DNA from: Pyrus communis
Taxonomy: Eukaryota; Streptophyta; Magnoliopsida; Rosales; Rosaceae
Assembly: GCF_963583255.1 (NCBI RefSeq)
Contig: NC_084809.1
Location: forward strand, 5,999,501 to 6,063,500
Length of the DNA: 64,000 bases
Reading direction: 5' to 3'
A program made the position numbers and the translations under genes. Below are positions 62,899 to 64,000 of this stretch, in pieces; position 1 is the stretch's first letter, and every line of letters starts with the position of its first letter. Below the pieces are notes generated by a model that was given only the letters and a program-made list of their open reading frames with translations, was not told the origin of the DNA and made no database searches.

Positions 62899-63141
62899 CG
62901 TCCGGGCAGAGGCATTGTGCCCGCCGTATTGCATCCCGTCTCCGATCGTCAGGTCAAAAAATACTTCCAATATATATCTTCCATTCTCAATCATGAACTC
63001 GATACCGTCATTTCTTTCTAGTCTGGCTTAGCATTTCTACATGAGATTATAAAGAATAAAACACAAAAGTGGGAACAAACAGAAGTAGAATTATATGAAC
63101 AACCAACATTACATGATAGAAACTCATAAACGAATTCCGTC

Positions 63142-64000
63142 TCAATCTTTAGAAGGGGGATGTAATTCGTCTTGCTTGGGAGGCATTGAAAGAGTGCTTT
63201 CGAGCATGAACGAGAGATCATGCATCTGTGACATTATTCTCTCCACATCGTCAGATTTCGATCCTGCTCTTGCACTGGAAACATCTCCGCCCTCCGCCAC
63301 ATCTTCAGATTTTTTCCCATTGTTTGTGCTTGCATCAGCCAACCTAAACACGCAACAGAAAAGGTGGCTAAGATATGTTCATCAAAGAATGTACCGATAC
63401 ATTTTCCATGAAGCTTCGCGTATGAGATTATTGAAAACAGCAAATATAGCATTCCATGGTGGCTCCAAACAGTATTCTGAGGCTATAATAGAACCCATAT
63501 AAGTTGGCTTATACACGCACCTGTCTAATACAGAAGGCTCCGGCTGCGCTCCATCCACTACAGTTGAACCGCTGGAGCTGTTAAATGCTCCTGCTGAGAA
63601 ATCTGGTTGCAAAAAGCTGCCAAAATCCAAGTTACCGGAGTTGCTAGCTGCACCGAACAAATTTATTTCTGAAGTGTGATCAACAGGTGTTGTCTGATTA
63701 TTACTTTGTTGTACAGAACTATCTGCAAGATTTGATGCATTATTTGAGCCAGTAAAATCATTCCAAGCGTCAAATGAATCGTCATCTGCATCAGTAGTCT
63801 TATTATCAGCAGCCTTGTTGACAGTGGTCTGCAATTGGTTGTCTTGAACCCAATCAACACCACTTTGTTTTACAGAACTATCCACAACTTTTGGTGCATT
63901 ACTCGAGCTTGCAAAATCATTCCAAGCATCAAATGAATCATCATCCTCATTGGTAGTCTTATTATCAGGAGCCTTGCTGCTAATGGTCTGCAATTGGTTG
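63142..64000 (-). CDS. Acidic repeat protein with DSFDAWNDF motifs, 3' end only
   Basis: I do not recognise a named family; plant proteins of this look are often labelled uncharacterised or dentin-sialophosphoprotein-like. Two exons are visible: from beyond 64000 to 63521, and 63343-63142 with the stop. They splice in frame (VLD-R-LADAS). The first exon encodes repeats with a 53-residue period (KAxDNKTTxxDDDSFDAW then NDF), one copy near the edge and a second downstream, followed by NLFGAASNSG and DFGSFLQPDF. The last exon has a possible helical segment (DDVERIMSQMHDLSFMLEST) and ends HPPSKD. Low-complexity Ser/Asn/Asp composition suggests disorder; DxF/W-type motifs can bind trafficking adaptors in other proteins, but that is speculation here. 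The 5' portion is off the right edge. Confidence 0.8.

Noticed and set aside
63095..63502. Plus-strand frame of 135 codons
   Set aside because: It is antisense to the two exons of the minus-strand DSFDAWNDF gene and crosses its intron.

Overview
This is nuclear DNA of a dicot plant, most likely a woody rosid. Rosaceae (apple/pear group) is my guess from gene content and repeat style, not something the sequence proves. The evidence for a plant is GT-AG introns in AT-rich spacers, a saposin-type plant aspartic protease, a group IIb WRKY factor, CSLB cellulose-synthase-like genes, a plant-type U3 snoRNA promoter, a plastid atpB fragment, LTR retrotransposons primed by initiator-tRNA sites, and many MITE/MULE-like elements. 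Layout, left to right. (1) 38-2300, minus: 5' two-thirds of an aspartic protease gene; the rest lies off the left edge. (2) 5413-8264, minus: a complete five-exon WRKY6/31/42-like gene. (3) 8.3-17.9 kb: gene-free spacer with microsatellites, short tandem duplications and MITE-like elements. (4) 17885-22866: a young Ty1/copia element with 5-bp target duplication, LTRs nearly identical, one nonsense codon. (5) 23.2-54.5 kb: a rearranged locus. A dienelactone-hydrolase (DLH) gene on the minus strand is cut in two: its 3' half is at 23192-24255 and its 5' half at 38068-39081. Between the halves lies block A (PPR gene, CSLB gene, CSLB fragment); to the right of the 5' half lies the paralogous block B in the same order and orientation (PPR 41466-42902, CSLB 44643-49508, CSLB remnant 50142-51315). 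PPR-A is dead (lost start codon plus a 5.16-kb Ty3/gypsy chromovirus), while PPR-B is open. Both CSLB genes have fully consistent open exon structures (749 and 759 aa). Block B carries its own TIR elements. (6) 51396-56330: a MULE-like TIR element with a nested 2.1-kb LTR-like insert, then a decayed copia remnant. (7) 58847-62063: a complete nine-exon RCD1/CNOT9-like gene with a GC-AG intron. (8) 62341-62622: a U3 snoRNA gene with USE and TATA at Pol III spacing. (9) 62698-62898: a diverged plastid atpB piece. (10) 63142-64000+, minus: the 3' end of a gene with acidic DSFDAWNDF repeats. From memory, the gene order DLH - CSLB cluster - RCD1-like matches Arabidopsis chromosome 2 around At2g32520-At2g32550, so this looks like an ancient conserved neighbourhood into which a PPR gene and many transposons have come. 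The central story is the tandem duplication of a PPR-CSLB module, the splitting and death of DLH, and unequal decay of the two copies. I see no clearly novel molecular system; the most unusual items are the split DLH locus with short duplications at both block-A junctions, the nested MULE/LTR structure and the U3 plus plastid-DNA neighbourhood.
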